A stretch of DNA of 8,440 nucleotides from contig JANSYB010000064.1 of the NCBI GenBank assembly GCA_024742655.1, forward strand, positions 1 to 8,440. Reading direction: 5' to 3'. This document shows, one piece after another, positions 1 to 6,504 of this stretch. Position 1 is the stretch's first letter. Each line of letters starts with the position of its first letter. The notes beneath the pieces are model-generated. The model saw only the letters and a program-made list of their open reading frames with translations, searched no databases and had not been told where the DNA came from. Position numbers and translations under genes: made by a program. This DNA comes from Paracoccaceae bacterium. Lineage in GTDB: Bacteria; Pseudomonadota; Alphaproteobacteria; Rhodobacterales; Rhodobacteraceae.

Positions 1-1965
1 ATGCGGGCCGAGATGCGCGATTTCCTGATCCGGTCGGCCGATTACACGCTGACGCCGATGTCGGCCATGCTGCGGCTGGCCACCCGCGCGCCGGGACTGA
101 GCAATCCGCCCTCGATGCAAAAGGTCTATCGCCGCGGCGACAGTCGCCCCGACCGTGAAACCGATGCCCGCCGCCGGGTTCTGGCCGCGCTGGACGACTA
201 TGGCGGGCTGGTCTTTACGCTCAAGGAACTCAGCGATCTGGCCGGTGTCACCCCGTCGGTCGTCAAGGGGCTGGTCAAGCAGGGCGTGGTTCTGGAAGAG
301 GATACGCCGCGCGACACGCCCTTTCCCCGGCTCGATCCCGAGCATGGCGGCGTGAACCTGACCGGGGATCAGGCCGCCGCCGCCGAAGCGTTGCGCGTCG
401 GCGTGCGGACGGGCGGGTTCAACACGACGCTTCTGCGCGGCGTGACCGGATCGGGCAAGACCGAGGTCTACCTCGAGGCGGTGGCCGAGGCGCTGCGGCA
501 GGGCCGGCAGGCATTGGTGCTGCTGCCCGAGATCGCGTTGACGGCGGAATTTCTCACGCGGGTCGAGGCCCGGTTCGGCACCCGGCCCGGCGAATGGCAT
601 TCGGGCGTTACCATGACCGAGCGTCGCCGCACTTGGAAAATGGTTGGGCAGGGCGGGTGCCAGATGGTGGTCGGGGCGCGCTCGGCCCTGTTTTTGCCGT
701 ATCAGAACCTTGGCCTCATCGTGGTGGATGAAGAACACGACACTTCCTACAAGCAGGAAGAGGGTGTTCTTTACAATGCGCGTGACATGGCCGTGCTGCG
801 CGCCAGCCTGTGCTCAGCCCAGGTGGTGCTGGCGTCGGCCACGCCCAGTCTCGAGACTTGGGCCAATGCCGAAGCGGGGAAGTATCAGCGCCTCGATCTG
901 ACGGCCCGGTTCGGCGAGGCCGTGATGCCCGGTCTGCGGGCCGTCGACATGCGCGCCGAGCGCCTGCCGTCAAACCGCTGGATTTCGCCCACGCTGCAAA
1001 AGGCGGTCGAGGCGCGCGTGTCAAAGGGCGAACAGGCTCTGCTGTTTCTCAATCGCCGCGGCTATGCGCCGGTGACGATCTGCCGGGCCTGTGGACATCA
1101 GATCGGCTGTGAGCATTGCGATGCGCGCATGGTCGAGCACCGGTTTCTGAAGCGGCTCGTCTGCCACCAGTGCGGTGAGACGAAACCGATGCCCGAGGCC
1201 TGCCCCGACTGCAAGGCAGAGGATCGCCTGGCCGCCGTGGGCCCCGGGGTGGAACGCCTGACCGAAGAGGCGCAGACGCTGTTTCCGGAGGCGCGGATCG
1301 CGACGCTGTCGTCGGATCTGTTCGGGTCGGCGCGTGCGCTGAAGGCGCAGATCGAGGAGATAGCTTCAGGTGGGGCCGATGTCATCATCGGCACGCAGCT
1401 TGTTGCCAAGGGGCACAACTTTCCGCTGCTGACGCTGGTGGGGGTGATCGATGCCGATCTCGGACTGCAAGGGTCGGACCTGCGCGCGGCGGAACGCACG
1501 TTTCAATTGATGCGGCAGGTGGCGGGCCGGGCCGGGCGCGCCGAGAAGCCCGGCACCGCGCTGTTGCAGACGTTCCAGCCCGAGCACCCGGTCATTCGCG
1601 CGATCCTGTCCGGCGACGAGGAGGGGTTCTGGCGCGCTGAGGCGTCCGAGCGCCAGCATGCCGGTGTGCCGCCCTTTGGCCGGATGGCCGGGATCATCCT
1701 GTCCTCGACCGACATGCAGGAGGCGTTCGATATCGGCGCGGCCATGGCGCGCAACGATGCGCCATTGCGGGCGATTGGCGCGCAGGTCTTCGGCCCCGCC
1801 CCGGCCCCTATCGCCCGCGTGCGCGGCCGGCACCGCGTGCGTCTTCTGGTGAAGGCGCCGAAAGGCGTGGCGCTGCAACCCGCACTGGCGCAATGGATCG
1901 CGCCGGTCCGGGGGTCATCGCAATTCCGGCTGGCCGTGGATATCGATCCGCAGAGCTTCTATTGA
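1..1965 (+). CDS. priA: Primosomal protein N' (PriA helicase), 5' truncated by window edge
   Basis: PriA is a superfamily 2 DEXH 3'-to-5' DNA helicase that recognises stalled forks and D-loops and reloads the replicative helicase in the cytoplasm. Residues are numbered from the first base of the window. Visible motifs are Walker A GVTGSGKTE (147-155), LLPEIALT (174-181), the DEEH box (243-246) and ASATPSLE (278-285). Eight cysteines lie in four CxxC pairs (C361/C364, C370/C373, C388/C391, C401/C404), as in the two-zinc insertion of PriA. Helicase motifs V and VI follow: IIGTQLVAKGHNFP (462-475) and the QVAGRAGR run (507-514). The C-terminal domain is complete and ends in SFY before TGA. PriA is usually about 730 residues and 654 are seen, so most of the N-terminal DNA-binding domain probably lies upstream. 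The ATG at base 1 is then an internal methionine, not the start. No frame damage is visible. Confidence 0.97.
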   Translation: MRAEMRDFLIRSADYTLTPMSAMLRLATRAPGLSNPPSMQKVYRRGDSRPDRETDARRRVLAALDDYGGLVFTLKELSDLAGVTPSVVKGLVKQGVVLEEDTPRDTPFPRLDPEHGGVNLTGDQAAAAEALRVGVRTGGFNTTLLRGVTGSGKTEVYLEAVAEALRQGRQALVLLPEIALTAEFLTRVEARFGTRPGEWHSGVTMTERRRTWKMVGQGGCQMVVGARSALFLPYQNLGLIVVDEEHDTSYKQEEGVLYNARDMAVLRASLCSAQVVLASATPSLETWANAEAGKYQRLDLTARFGEAVMPGLRAVDMRAERLPSNRWISPTLQKAVEARVSKGEQALLFLNRRGYAPVTICRACGHQIGCEHCDARMVEHRFLKRLVCHQCGETKPMPEACPDCKAEDRLAAVGPGVERLTEEAQTLFPEARIATLSSDLFGSARALKAQIEEIASGGADVIIGTQLVAKGHNFPLLTLVGVIDADLGLQGSDLRAAERTFQLMRQVAGRAGRAEKPGTALLQTFQPEHPVIRAILSGDEEGFWRAEASERQHAGVPPFGRMAGIILSSTDMQEAFDIGAAMARNDAPLRAIGAQVFGPAPAPIARVRGRHRVRLLVKAPKGVALQPALAQWIAPVRGSSQFRLAVDIDPQSFY

Positions 1966-1967
1966 AA

Positions 1968-2016
1968 GGGGCGCCTTGCGGCGCGCCGTTTGTCTTGCCG
2001 TCGCCTTGCGGCGCCG
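1968..2016 (+). terminator. Twin GC-rich hairpins after priA, possible terminator
   Basis: Three bases after the priA stop lies GGGGCGCC-TTGC-GGCGCGCC (1968-1987), a hairpin with a TTGC tetraloop and one G-G mismatch. It is followed by GTTTGTCTT, a poor U-tract. The 13-mer CGCCTTGCGGCGC occurs at 1972-1984 and again at 2002-2014, so a second, shorter hairpin with the same loop sits 30 bases on. The position suits transcription termination for priA, but the U-tract is weak. It could instead be a short repeat that forms mRNA 3' ends. Confidence 0.4.
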
Positions 2017-2080
2017 TCGCGGGGCGGGTGGCGCTGCAACGCGGTAAAATCGGGCGGCGGCGCGTGGGCCAGTCGTTGGA

Positions 2081-2115
2081 TGCCTCCGGCGGGAGTATTT
2101 GGGGAACGATGAAAG
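2081..2115. repeat. Rhodobacterales-type CCTCCGGCGGG intergenic element
   Basis: The segment holds GCCTCCGGCGGGAGTATTT (2082-2100), then GGGGAACGATGAAAG. It contains a small stem, CTCC-GGCG-GGAG, followed by TATTT. From memory, closely similar sequences (CCTCCGGCGGG, then an ATATTT or GTATTT step, then a purine-rich tail) recur between genes in Rhodobacterales genomes. Only one copy is present here, so repeat status rests on recall. It lies between the convergent ends of priA and the YeeE-family gene. Confidence 0.4.
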
Positions 2116-2151
2116 CGTGATTGCGCTGCATCGGGTAGGGCAGGTGGTTTC

Positions 2152-3216
2152 TTAGGCCGCCTGGGCCCGCACGCCGCGCTGATCGACGAGGAAATCCGTC
2201 GCCATCGCCCCGATCCACATCGAAAAGAGCGCCAGCCACGCCGTGCCCGCGAAGATCGATGCACCGGTGACACCGTTGCCGATGGAACAGCCGCCCGCCA
2301 GCATGCCGCCGAAGCCCATCATCAACGCGCCCGTCATCATGCGGCGCATGTTGGATTCGTCCTCGAAGCCCTGAAAGCGGAATTCCCGCGCTGCGATGGA
2401 GGCCAGGAAAGAGCCCAGGAACACGCCCGGCACCATGCCGATGTCGAAATTCAGCACCGGGTCGGAGACGAGAAAGAACATCAGCGTATTGGCAGACGGG
2501 CCGGTGAAAGTGGCGCTTTCGACCGCGACGGGATCGAACGAGACCTGGGCCAGCGTGAAGGTCGCCACCCAGCCCACGGCCACGGCAAAGCCCACGCCCG
2601 ATGCAAAGACCAGCCGCGCGGCACCGATCCGGTTGCGGCGCGAGACGATCAGAGCGAGGACGGCGAAGGCCAGGCCGATAAGAAGGCCGCTGATGTCGGG
2701 CAGGCCAAGCGTCGTCAGCAGGTTCATGTTGTGTCCGCCCTCGGTGATCCAGAGGGACGCCAGGCTGTTGCGCGGCCCCTCGAGCCAGCCTGCGAGACTC
2801 ATTTGTGCGGCCACGGCAAAGACGAGGCCGGTGGTGATCGCGCGCAGGTTGCCGTTGGCGGCCAGCACCAGAAGGCGCCCCGGACAGCCCCGGGCGAGCA
2901 CCATGCCCACGCCGAAGATCAGCCCGCCGATCACCGCACCCGACCAGCTGCCGGGAATGGCCATCAAGCGCGCGTCGGCGGCGTGAAAGAGACCCAGCAA
3001 TTGCGCCCCCTGCACCCAGACCACCGCCGTTGAAAAGGTCAGGAACCACACCGCGATCCGGTCGCCCATCTGCCCGCGGGCAAACTCCACCGAGGCCGCG
3101 CGCAGGCAAAAGCGCGACCGCTGCGCCGCCACGCCGAAGATGATGCCGGTCAGAAGCCCCAGCAAGGCCGCTGCCGGGGCCTCTCCGATCCGTTCCACGA
3201 GGGCGAGAATATCCAT
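2152..3216 (-). CDS. YeeE/YedE (TsuA-like) family sulfur-compound transporter
   Basis: This is a polytopic inner-membrane protein of 354 residues, a full-length YeeE/YedE family member. Characterised relatives (TsuA/YeeE) import thiosulfate by passing it along conserved cysteines. Three cysteines stand in family-typical settings: RSRFCLRA (C37), LARGCPGR (C111) and the GGCSIGNGVTG signature (C310). Hydrophobic segments fill most of the length, for example about 15-35, 57-77, 93-109, 125-142, 176-192, 200-222, 262-276 and 295-335. The start at 3216 gives a normal hydrophilic N terminus (MDILALVERIGE) and follows an AAGGAAAGG ribosome site. The partner often found beside YeeE, a small TusA-like YeeD/TsuB protein, is not in the window, and the next gene downstream on this strand is absent. 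The exact substrate (thiosulfate or another sulfur or selenium species) is inference. An FNR-like box 53 bases upstream may control the gene. Confidence 0.88.
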   Translation of the reverse strand: MDILALVERIGEAPAAALLGLLTGIIFGVAAQRSRFCLRAASVEFARGQMGDRIAVWFLTFSTAVVWVQGAQLLGLFHAADARLMAIPGSWSGAVIGGLIFGVGMVLARGCPGRLLVLAANGNLRAITTGLVFAVAAQMSLAGWLEGPRNSLASLWITEGGHNMNLLTTLGLPDISGLLIGLAFAVLALIVSRRNRIGAARLVFASGVGFAVAVGWVATFTLAQVSFDPVAVESATFTGPSANTLMFFLVSDPVLNFDIGMVPGVFLGSFLASIAAREFRFQGFEDESNMRRMMTGALMMGFGGMLAGGCSIGNGVTGASIFAGTAWLALFSMWIGAMATDFLVDQRGVRAQAA

Positions 3217-3268
3217 GGGGTCGCCTTTCCTTTTGCCGGACCTGTCGCATGCGGTTCCTTGAATGTCT

Positions 3269-3282
3269 TTGATTCAGATCAG
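3269..3282. promoter_or_regulatory. FNR/FnrL-like box in the divergent yeeE-like / MFS intergenic region
   Basis: TTGATTCAGATCAG matches 9 of the 10 fixed positions of the FNR-family consensus TTGAT-N4-ATCAA; only the last base differs (G for A). The centre, near 3275.5, lies about 59 bases upstream of the - strand start codon and 85 bases upstream of the + strand start codon. I see no strong -10 hexamer at the class II distance for either gene, so which promoter it serves, and whether it activates or represses, is open. Confidence 0.5.
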
Positions 3283-3360
3283 GCCCGGCGCGCAAAGCCT
3301 GTGTGAAAAGGCGCAAGACTGGCTCTCGCCAAGCCACATGGAAGGGCGTAAAGGACATCC

Positions 3361-4593
3361 ATGACCCGCACCGTCCCCCTGTCCGAGGCGAGGCACCTGC
3401 CGCTTTGGCGGCGCCCGGTCTCGCTGCTGTTCGTCATGGCCGCCGCCATGCCGATGGCCTTTGCCACATGGATGGCCCTGATCAACAACTTCGTCATCGA
3501 GGTGGCGCAGTTCGACGGGGCCGATATCGGCTGGCTGCACACGGTGCGCGAGATCCCCGGCTTCCTCGCGATCGGGGTGATCGCGATCATACTCTTCATG
3601 CGCGAACAGGTGCTGGCCATCGTGTCGCTGATCCTGCTGGGGGTCGCCACGGCGATCACGGCCTGGTTTCCGACGCTGGGCGGCATCCTGACGATCACGA
3701 TGCTCAGTTCCATCGGCTTTCACTATTTCGAGACGGTGAACCAATCCTTGCAACTGCAATGGATCGACAAGCTGCGCGCACCGCAGGTTCTGGGCTGGCT
3801 GGTCGCCGCCGGATCCGCCGCGACGCTGGTGGCCTATGTCCTGATCGTGATGACGTGGGAGACTCTGGGCCTGACCTACAACACGGTCTATCTGATCGCC
3901 GGCAGCGTGACGGTGCTGGGCGCGCTGTTCTGTTTTTTCGCCTACCCGCAGTTCGAGGCGCCGAATCCGCAGGTCAAGAGAATGGTGCTGCGGCGCCGCT
4001 ACTGGCTTTATTATGCGTTGCAGTTCATGTCCGGGGCGCGGCGGCAGATCTTTATCGTGTTCGCCGGTTTCATGATGGTCGAGAAATTCGGCTTCGAGGT
4101 GCATGAGGTCACCGCGCTCTACCTGATCAACCTGGTGGCCAACATGGTCTTTGCACCGCTGATGGGCCGCGCGGTGCATGTGTTCGGGGAACGGGCGACG
4201 CTGTTGTTCGAATATGCCGGGCTGGCGATCGTGTTCCTGCTTTATGGCGGGCTCTACTTTTTCGGGTGGGGCGTAATACTGGCGGCGGTGCTTTACATCG
4301 TCGATCACCTGCTCTTTGCGCTGGCACTGGCGCTGAAGACCTATTTCCAAAAAATCGCCGATCCCGGCGATATCGCGCCCACCGCCGCCGTGGCCTTTAC
4401 CATCAACCATATCGCGGCGGTGTTCCTGCCCGCGGCGCTGGGGTATCTGTGGCTGGTCTCACCGGCGTCCGTTTTCGTGTTGGCGGCGGGCATGGCAGGG
4501 GTGTCTTTCGTTCTTGCGATGCTGATCCCGCGCCATCCCGAACCGGGACATGAGACGATCTTTCATGCGCCCGCGCCTGCCCCGGCCGAATAA
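3361..4593 (+). CDS. Major facilitator superfamily (MFS) transporter, substrate unknown
   Basis: A 410-residue integral membrane protein with the hydrophobic pattern of a 12-helix MFS permease. Helix-like runs lie near 19-41, 64-80, 84-104, 107-122, 143-165, 175-195, 214-235, 250-268, 281-301, 303-325, 341-361 and 368-389. A basic loop between the halves (KRMVLRRR, 206-213) fits the central cytoplasmic loop of MFS proteins. Both ends appear cytoplasmic, and the tail is Ala/Pro-rich (HAPAPAPAE). No substrate-specific motif is recognised, so it could move a metabolite, drug or anion. AAGGA (3351-3355) sits five bases before the ATG and supports this start. The gene is divergent from the sulfur transporter, shares its FNR-like box region, and lies 24 bases ahead of prmA, with which it may be co-transcribed. 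Confidence 0.82.
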   Translation: MTRTVPLSEARHLPLWRRPVSLLFVMAAAMPMAFATWMALINNFVIEVAQFDGADIGWLHTVREIPGFLAIGVIAIILFMREQVLAIVSLILLGVATAITAWFPTLGGILTITMLSSIGFHYFETVNQSLQLQWIDKLRAPQVLGWLVAAGSAATLVAYVLIVMTWETLGLTYNTVYLIAGSVTVLGALFCFFAYPQFEAPNPQVKRMVLRRRYWLYYALQFMSGARRQIFIVFAGFMMVEKFGFEVHEVTALYLINLVANMVFAPLMGRAVHVFGERATLLFEYAGLAIVFLLYGGLYFFGWGVILAAVLYIVDHLLFALALALKTYFQKIADPGDIAPTAAVAFTINHIAAVFLPAALGYLWLVSPASVFVLAAGMAGVSFVLAMLIPRHPEPGHETIFHAPAPAPAE

Positions 4594-4617
4594 CCCTGTC
4601 ATCATAAAGAGAGACGC

Positions 4618-5493
4618 ATGCCGACATTCACCGCCCTGACCACCCTGCCCGGAAAGGCCCAGGCCGACGCCCTGGGCGAGACACTGGAAACCCTCACGCC
4701 CGAACCGACAGGCGTCGGCGTCTTCGAGTTGGAGGATGGATCGGGCCTTTGGGAAGTGGGCGGTTATTTCGAGGCGGCGCCCGATGTGGCGGGTCTGGCC
4801 CTTCTGGCGGCGATGCACGGGGCCAGGGATTTCGTGGTGTCGGAACTGCCCGAGGTGGATTGGGTGGCCAAGGTCAGACGCGAGCTGACCCCGGTGGAGG
4901 CGGGCCGGTTCTTTGTCTATGGCAGTCATGATGCCGACAAGGTGCCCCAAGGCGCGGAGCCGCTGCTGATCGAGGCGTCGATGGCGTTCGGCACCGGGCA
5001 TCACGGCACGACGCAAGGTTGCCTGCTGGCGCTGGATGCGCTGGCGCAGGAGGGGGGGCGCTGTGACCGTGTGCTGGATTTGGGCTGTGGCACGGCGGTT
5101 CTGGCCATGGCCGCGGCCCGGTTGTGGCCGGACGGCACGATCCTGGCCAGCGATATCGACGCGGTCGCGGTCGAGGTGGCCGAGGTCAATGTCGCGGCCA
5201 ACGGCCTGGCCGGGAAACTGCGCTGCATGGAGGCCGAGGGGCTGGACCATCCCGAGATCGCGCAGGCCGCGCCGTTCGATCTGATCTTCGCCAACATCCT
5301 CAAGGGACCCCTGATCGCATTGGCGGATTCAATCACATCGGCCCTCGCGCCGGGCGGCAAGGTGATTCTTTCGGGCATTTTAAATGATCAGGCCGACGAG
5401 ATTTGCGCGGTTTATACACAGGCCGGAAACAGTGTCGTGAGGCGCACCGAGATTGGTGACTGGACGACGATAATGACTATGAAAAGTGTCTGA
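4618..5493 (+). CDS. prmA: Ribosomal protein L11 methyltransferase
   Basis: PrmA is a cytoplasmic SAM-dependent enzyme that trimethylates amino groups of ribosomal protein L11. The 291-residue product has the N-terminal substrate-recognition domain (about 1-90), then the family motif AFGTGHHGTT (123-132), the SAM-binding motif LDLGCGTAVLAMAA (153-166), the acidic ribose-binding step ASDIDAVAVE (177-186) and the post-I/IV region DLIFANIL (221-228). The SAM loop reads GCGTAVL where many family members have GCGSGIL; this is a mild variation. Length matches the family. The ATG follows AAAGAGAGA and lies 24 bases after the MFS stop, so transcription from the MFS promoter is possible. L11 methylation is dispensable in E. 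coli, and nothing here suggests a different role. Confidence 0.95.
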   Translation: MPTFTALTTLPGKAQADALGETLETLTPEPTGVGVFELEDGSGLWEVGGYFEAAPDVAGLALLAAMHGARDFVVSELPEVDWVAKVRRELTPVEAGRFFVYGSHDADKVPQGAEPLLIEASMAFGTGHHGTTQGCLLALDALAQEGGRCDRVLDLGCGTAVLAMAAARLWPDGTILASDIDAVAVEVAEVNVAANGLAGKLRCMEAEGLDHPEIAQAAPFDLIFANILKGPLIALADSITSALAPGGKVILSGILNDQADEICAVYTQAGNSVVRRTEIGDWTTIMTMKSV

Positions 5494-5514
5494 AAAACAA
5501 TGGAAAATCAGCGA

Positions 5515-5535
5515 AATTGGGGCGGCTGCCCAATT
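5515..5535 (+). terminator. Hairpin after prmA, weak terminator or operator
   Basis: AATTGGG (5515-5521) and CCCAATT (5529-5535) form perfect 7-base arms around a 7-base loop, 22 bases after the prmA stop. No U-tract follows (the next bases are GTTGCCAC), so it is a poor intrinsic terminator. It could equally be an operator for the small gene that starts at 5612. Confidence 0.3.
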
Positions 5536-5611
5536 GTTGCCACATTTCGAACCTAAAAAAATCTTCAACGCGGCGGGGGCACGCAAACGAGTGAATAGTT
5601 AGGACGCTGCC

Positions 5612-5956
5612 ATGACAAATACCTTTGAAGGTTTTGATAACCGCCTGAAGAAAATCGACCGTAACCGCACGCGCCTTGTGAACGGCTACTCCGCCAAGGT
5701 CAGCAAGGACGGCCTGATCGTTTTCCGCCCCAAGCGCCGCACGAACAGCTTCTCGGTTCGCGGTCTTTTGATGCTGGTTCTCGGCTTCTTCCTGTTCAAG
5801 GGCATGATCATGGCGCATCTCGGTGGCACGATCTATGATCAGCGCGTCGAGGCTCTCAAGGCCGGCACGGTGATCGAACAGGGCGGTGCCTACCTGATGC
5901 AGCGCGATCCGATCACCGAGGCCATCGCGATCAAACTGCGTCCGTTCCTCGGTTAA
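5612..5956 (+). CDS. Small single-pass membrane protein, function unknown
   Basis: A 114-residue protein I do not recognise from any characterised family. Residues 1-49 are strongly basic and polar (RLKKIDRNRTR, then RPKRR at 39-43). One hydrophobic helix spans about 50-70 (GLLMLVLGFFLFKGMIMAHLGG), and a roughly 44-residue C-terminal segment follows (YDQRVEALKAGTVIEQGGAYLM, split here only for description). The positive-inside rule predicts a cytoplasmic N terminus and a periplasmic C terminus. AGGA (5601-5604) lies seven bases before the ATG. The gene has 118 bases of AT-richer upstream sequence and ends at a strong terminator, so it is probably its own transcription unit. Its codon use looks like that of neighbouring genes, with frequent GGC, GCC and ATC, which supports a real coding region. 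No cysteine or catalytic motif is seen, so a structural, assembly or regulatory membrane role is possible but unproven. Confidence 0.8.
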   Translation: MTNTFEGFDNRLKKIDRNRTRLVNGYSAKVSKDGLIVFRPKRRTNSFSVRGLLMLVLGFFLFKGMIMAHLGGTIYDQRVEALKAGTVIEQGGAYLMQRDPITEAIAIKLRPFLG

Positions 5957-6019
5957 GTTTCAGGTTCCCCTCCACGTTTACGAGTTACGTTCCTCTCTTT
6001 GACCTCTCGTCACACAGAA

Positions 6020-6060
6020 AAGCCCTGCACGTTGGTCCTCGTGCAGGGCTTCTTCTTTTT
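6020..6060 (+). terminator. Strong intrinsic terminator, probably bidirectional
   Basis: AAGCCCTGCACG (6020-6031) pairs perfectly with CGTGCAGGGCTT (6040-6051, the stem's last T included) as a 12-base stem around an 8-base loop. It is followed by TCTTCTTTTTTT. It lies 63 bases after the small membrane protein gene. Read on the - strand, the same stem is followed by TTTCTG and comes shortly after the DUF1127 stop at 6078, so it can end both convergent transcripts, more weakly on the - side. Confidence 0.85.
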
Positions 6061-6077
6061 TACTTTGACGGAACGGC

Positions 6078-6272
6078 TTAGCCGATCACGTTGTCGATAT
6101 CGGCGCGGGTCAGGCCGATATCATCCAGTTCGCGATCCGACAGTTGCGACAGAGCCTTGCGGGTCGCACGCGTTGCATTCCACGCCTGAACGGCGGCAAC
6201 GAGTTTGAGGATCGGAGCGCCAAACCCGGCGCGGGGGGCGCCGTAGGCGCGAGTCGTGTCGATGACAGCCAT
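6078..6272 (-). CDS. DUF1127 small basic protein
   Basis: A 64-residue protein beginning MAVIDTTRAYG. Its C-terminal half carries the DUF1127 signature: W31, then TRATRKALSQLSDRELDDIG (34-53) and LTRADI (54-59). DUF1127 proteins are small, arginine-rich and common in alphaproteobacteria. The few studied are stress-linked and some bind RNA (CcaF1 of Rhodobacter sphaeroides), but the role of this one is not known. The reading frame stays open upstream to an ATG at 6341. I chose the ATG at 6272 because MAVIDTTR is the usual family N terminus and an AAGGAT ribosome site lies just before it, whereas the extra 23 residues look non-coding. It is divergent from ruvC across a long region with palindromes. 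Confidence 0.9.
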   Translation of the reverse strand: MAVIDTTRAYGAPRAGFGAPILKLVAAVQAWNATRATRKALSQLSDRELDDIGLTRADIDNVIG

Positions 6273-6321
6273 GGCTGGTATCCTTGTGTTGCAAATAACG
6301 ATGTGATGTTTCTGAGCCGCA

Positions 6322-6348
6322 CATATGTTGGGCGCCCTCACCTGGCAA
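6322..6348 (-). promoter_or_regulatory. Possible promoter of the DUF1127 gene
   Basis: On the - strand, TTGCCA (6348-6343) is followed after 15 bases by CATATG (6327-6322), about 50 bases before the start codon. The spacing is short for a housekeeping promoter. A CTTG box with a short spacer to a CATAT-like element is also compatible with RpoH-type heat-shock promoters. The match is loose, and the palindrome cluster lies just upstream of the -35. Confidence 0.3.
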
Positions 6349-6358
6349 GTCAGCTTTT

Positions 6359-6406
6359 CTGCATATGCATTATGCAGCTATTGCATAGCTGGATTTATGC
6401 CATAAA
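6359..6406. promoter_or_regulatory. Cluster of three adjacent perfect palindromes, candidate operators
   Basis: Three interrupted palindromes stand end to end. P1 is CTGCATA-TGCAT-TATGCAG (6359-6377, 7-base arms). P2 is CAGCTAT-TGC-ATAGCTG (6375-6391, 7-base arms, sharing three bases with P1). P3 is TTTATG-C-CATAAA (6394-6406, 6-base arms). The arms repeat the half-site GCATA/TATGC, at 6361, 6371, 6383 and 6396, spaced 10 to 13 bases, close to one helical turn. This is the layout of cooperative repressor or activator sites. It lies upstream of the DUF1127 promoter candidate. The regulator is unknown. Confidence 0.55.
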
Positions 6407-6504
6407 CTTTTCTATAAAATGACTTTTTCCTTGCCATCCCGTGTCGCTCCAAGGGGCTGGGGCGTCGGAAACCTGCTCTGGAATGCTGCGGTGCGGAATA
6501 ATTG

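Noticed and set aside
1867..2040. The 13-mer GTGGCGCTGCAAC occurs in the priA 3' end (1867-1879) and in the spacer after it (2028-2040)
   Set aside because: Similarity stops at once on both sides, and a 13-base match is not remarkable in skewed GC-rich DNA. It does not support a duplication.
1808..3358. A 516-codon open frame on the - strand overlapping the YeeE-family gene and the priA 3' end
   Set aside because: It is out of frame with the clear YeeE membrane protein, its translation is rich in Arg, Gly and Pro with no domain, and long shadow frames are common in GC-rich coding DNA.
3274..4410. A 378-codon open frame on the - strand antisense to the MFS gene
   Set aside because: Its translation is dominated by His, Gln, Arg and Asp, typical of the antisense of a hydrophobic membrane protein; it has no family motif.
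5957..6077. Possible Cuckoo/CcsR-type small RNAs downstream of the DUF1127 gene
   Set aside because: Those RNAs carry repeated CCUCC loop motifs on the transcript strand; none are seen on the - strand here, only the single terminator hairpin.
6273..6341. 23-residue N-terminal extension of the DUF1127 protein
   Set aside because: The start at 6272 has a better ribosome site and the usual MAVIDTTR family N terminus, and the extension would overlap the probable promoter.
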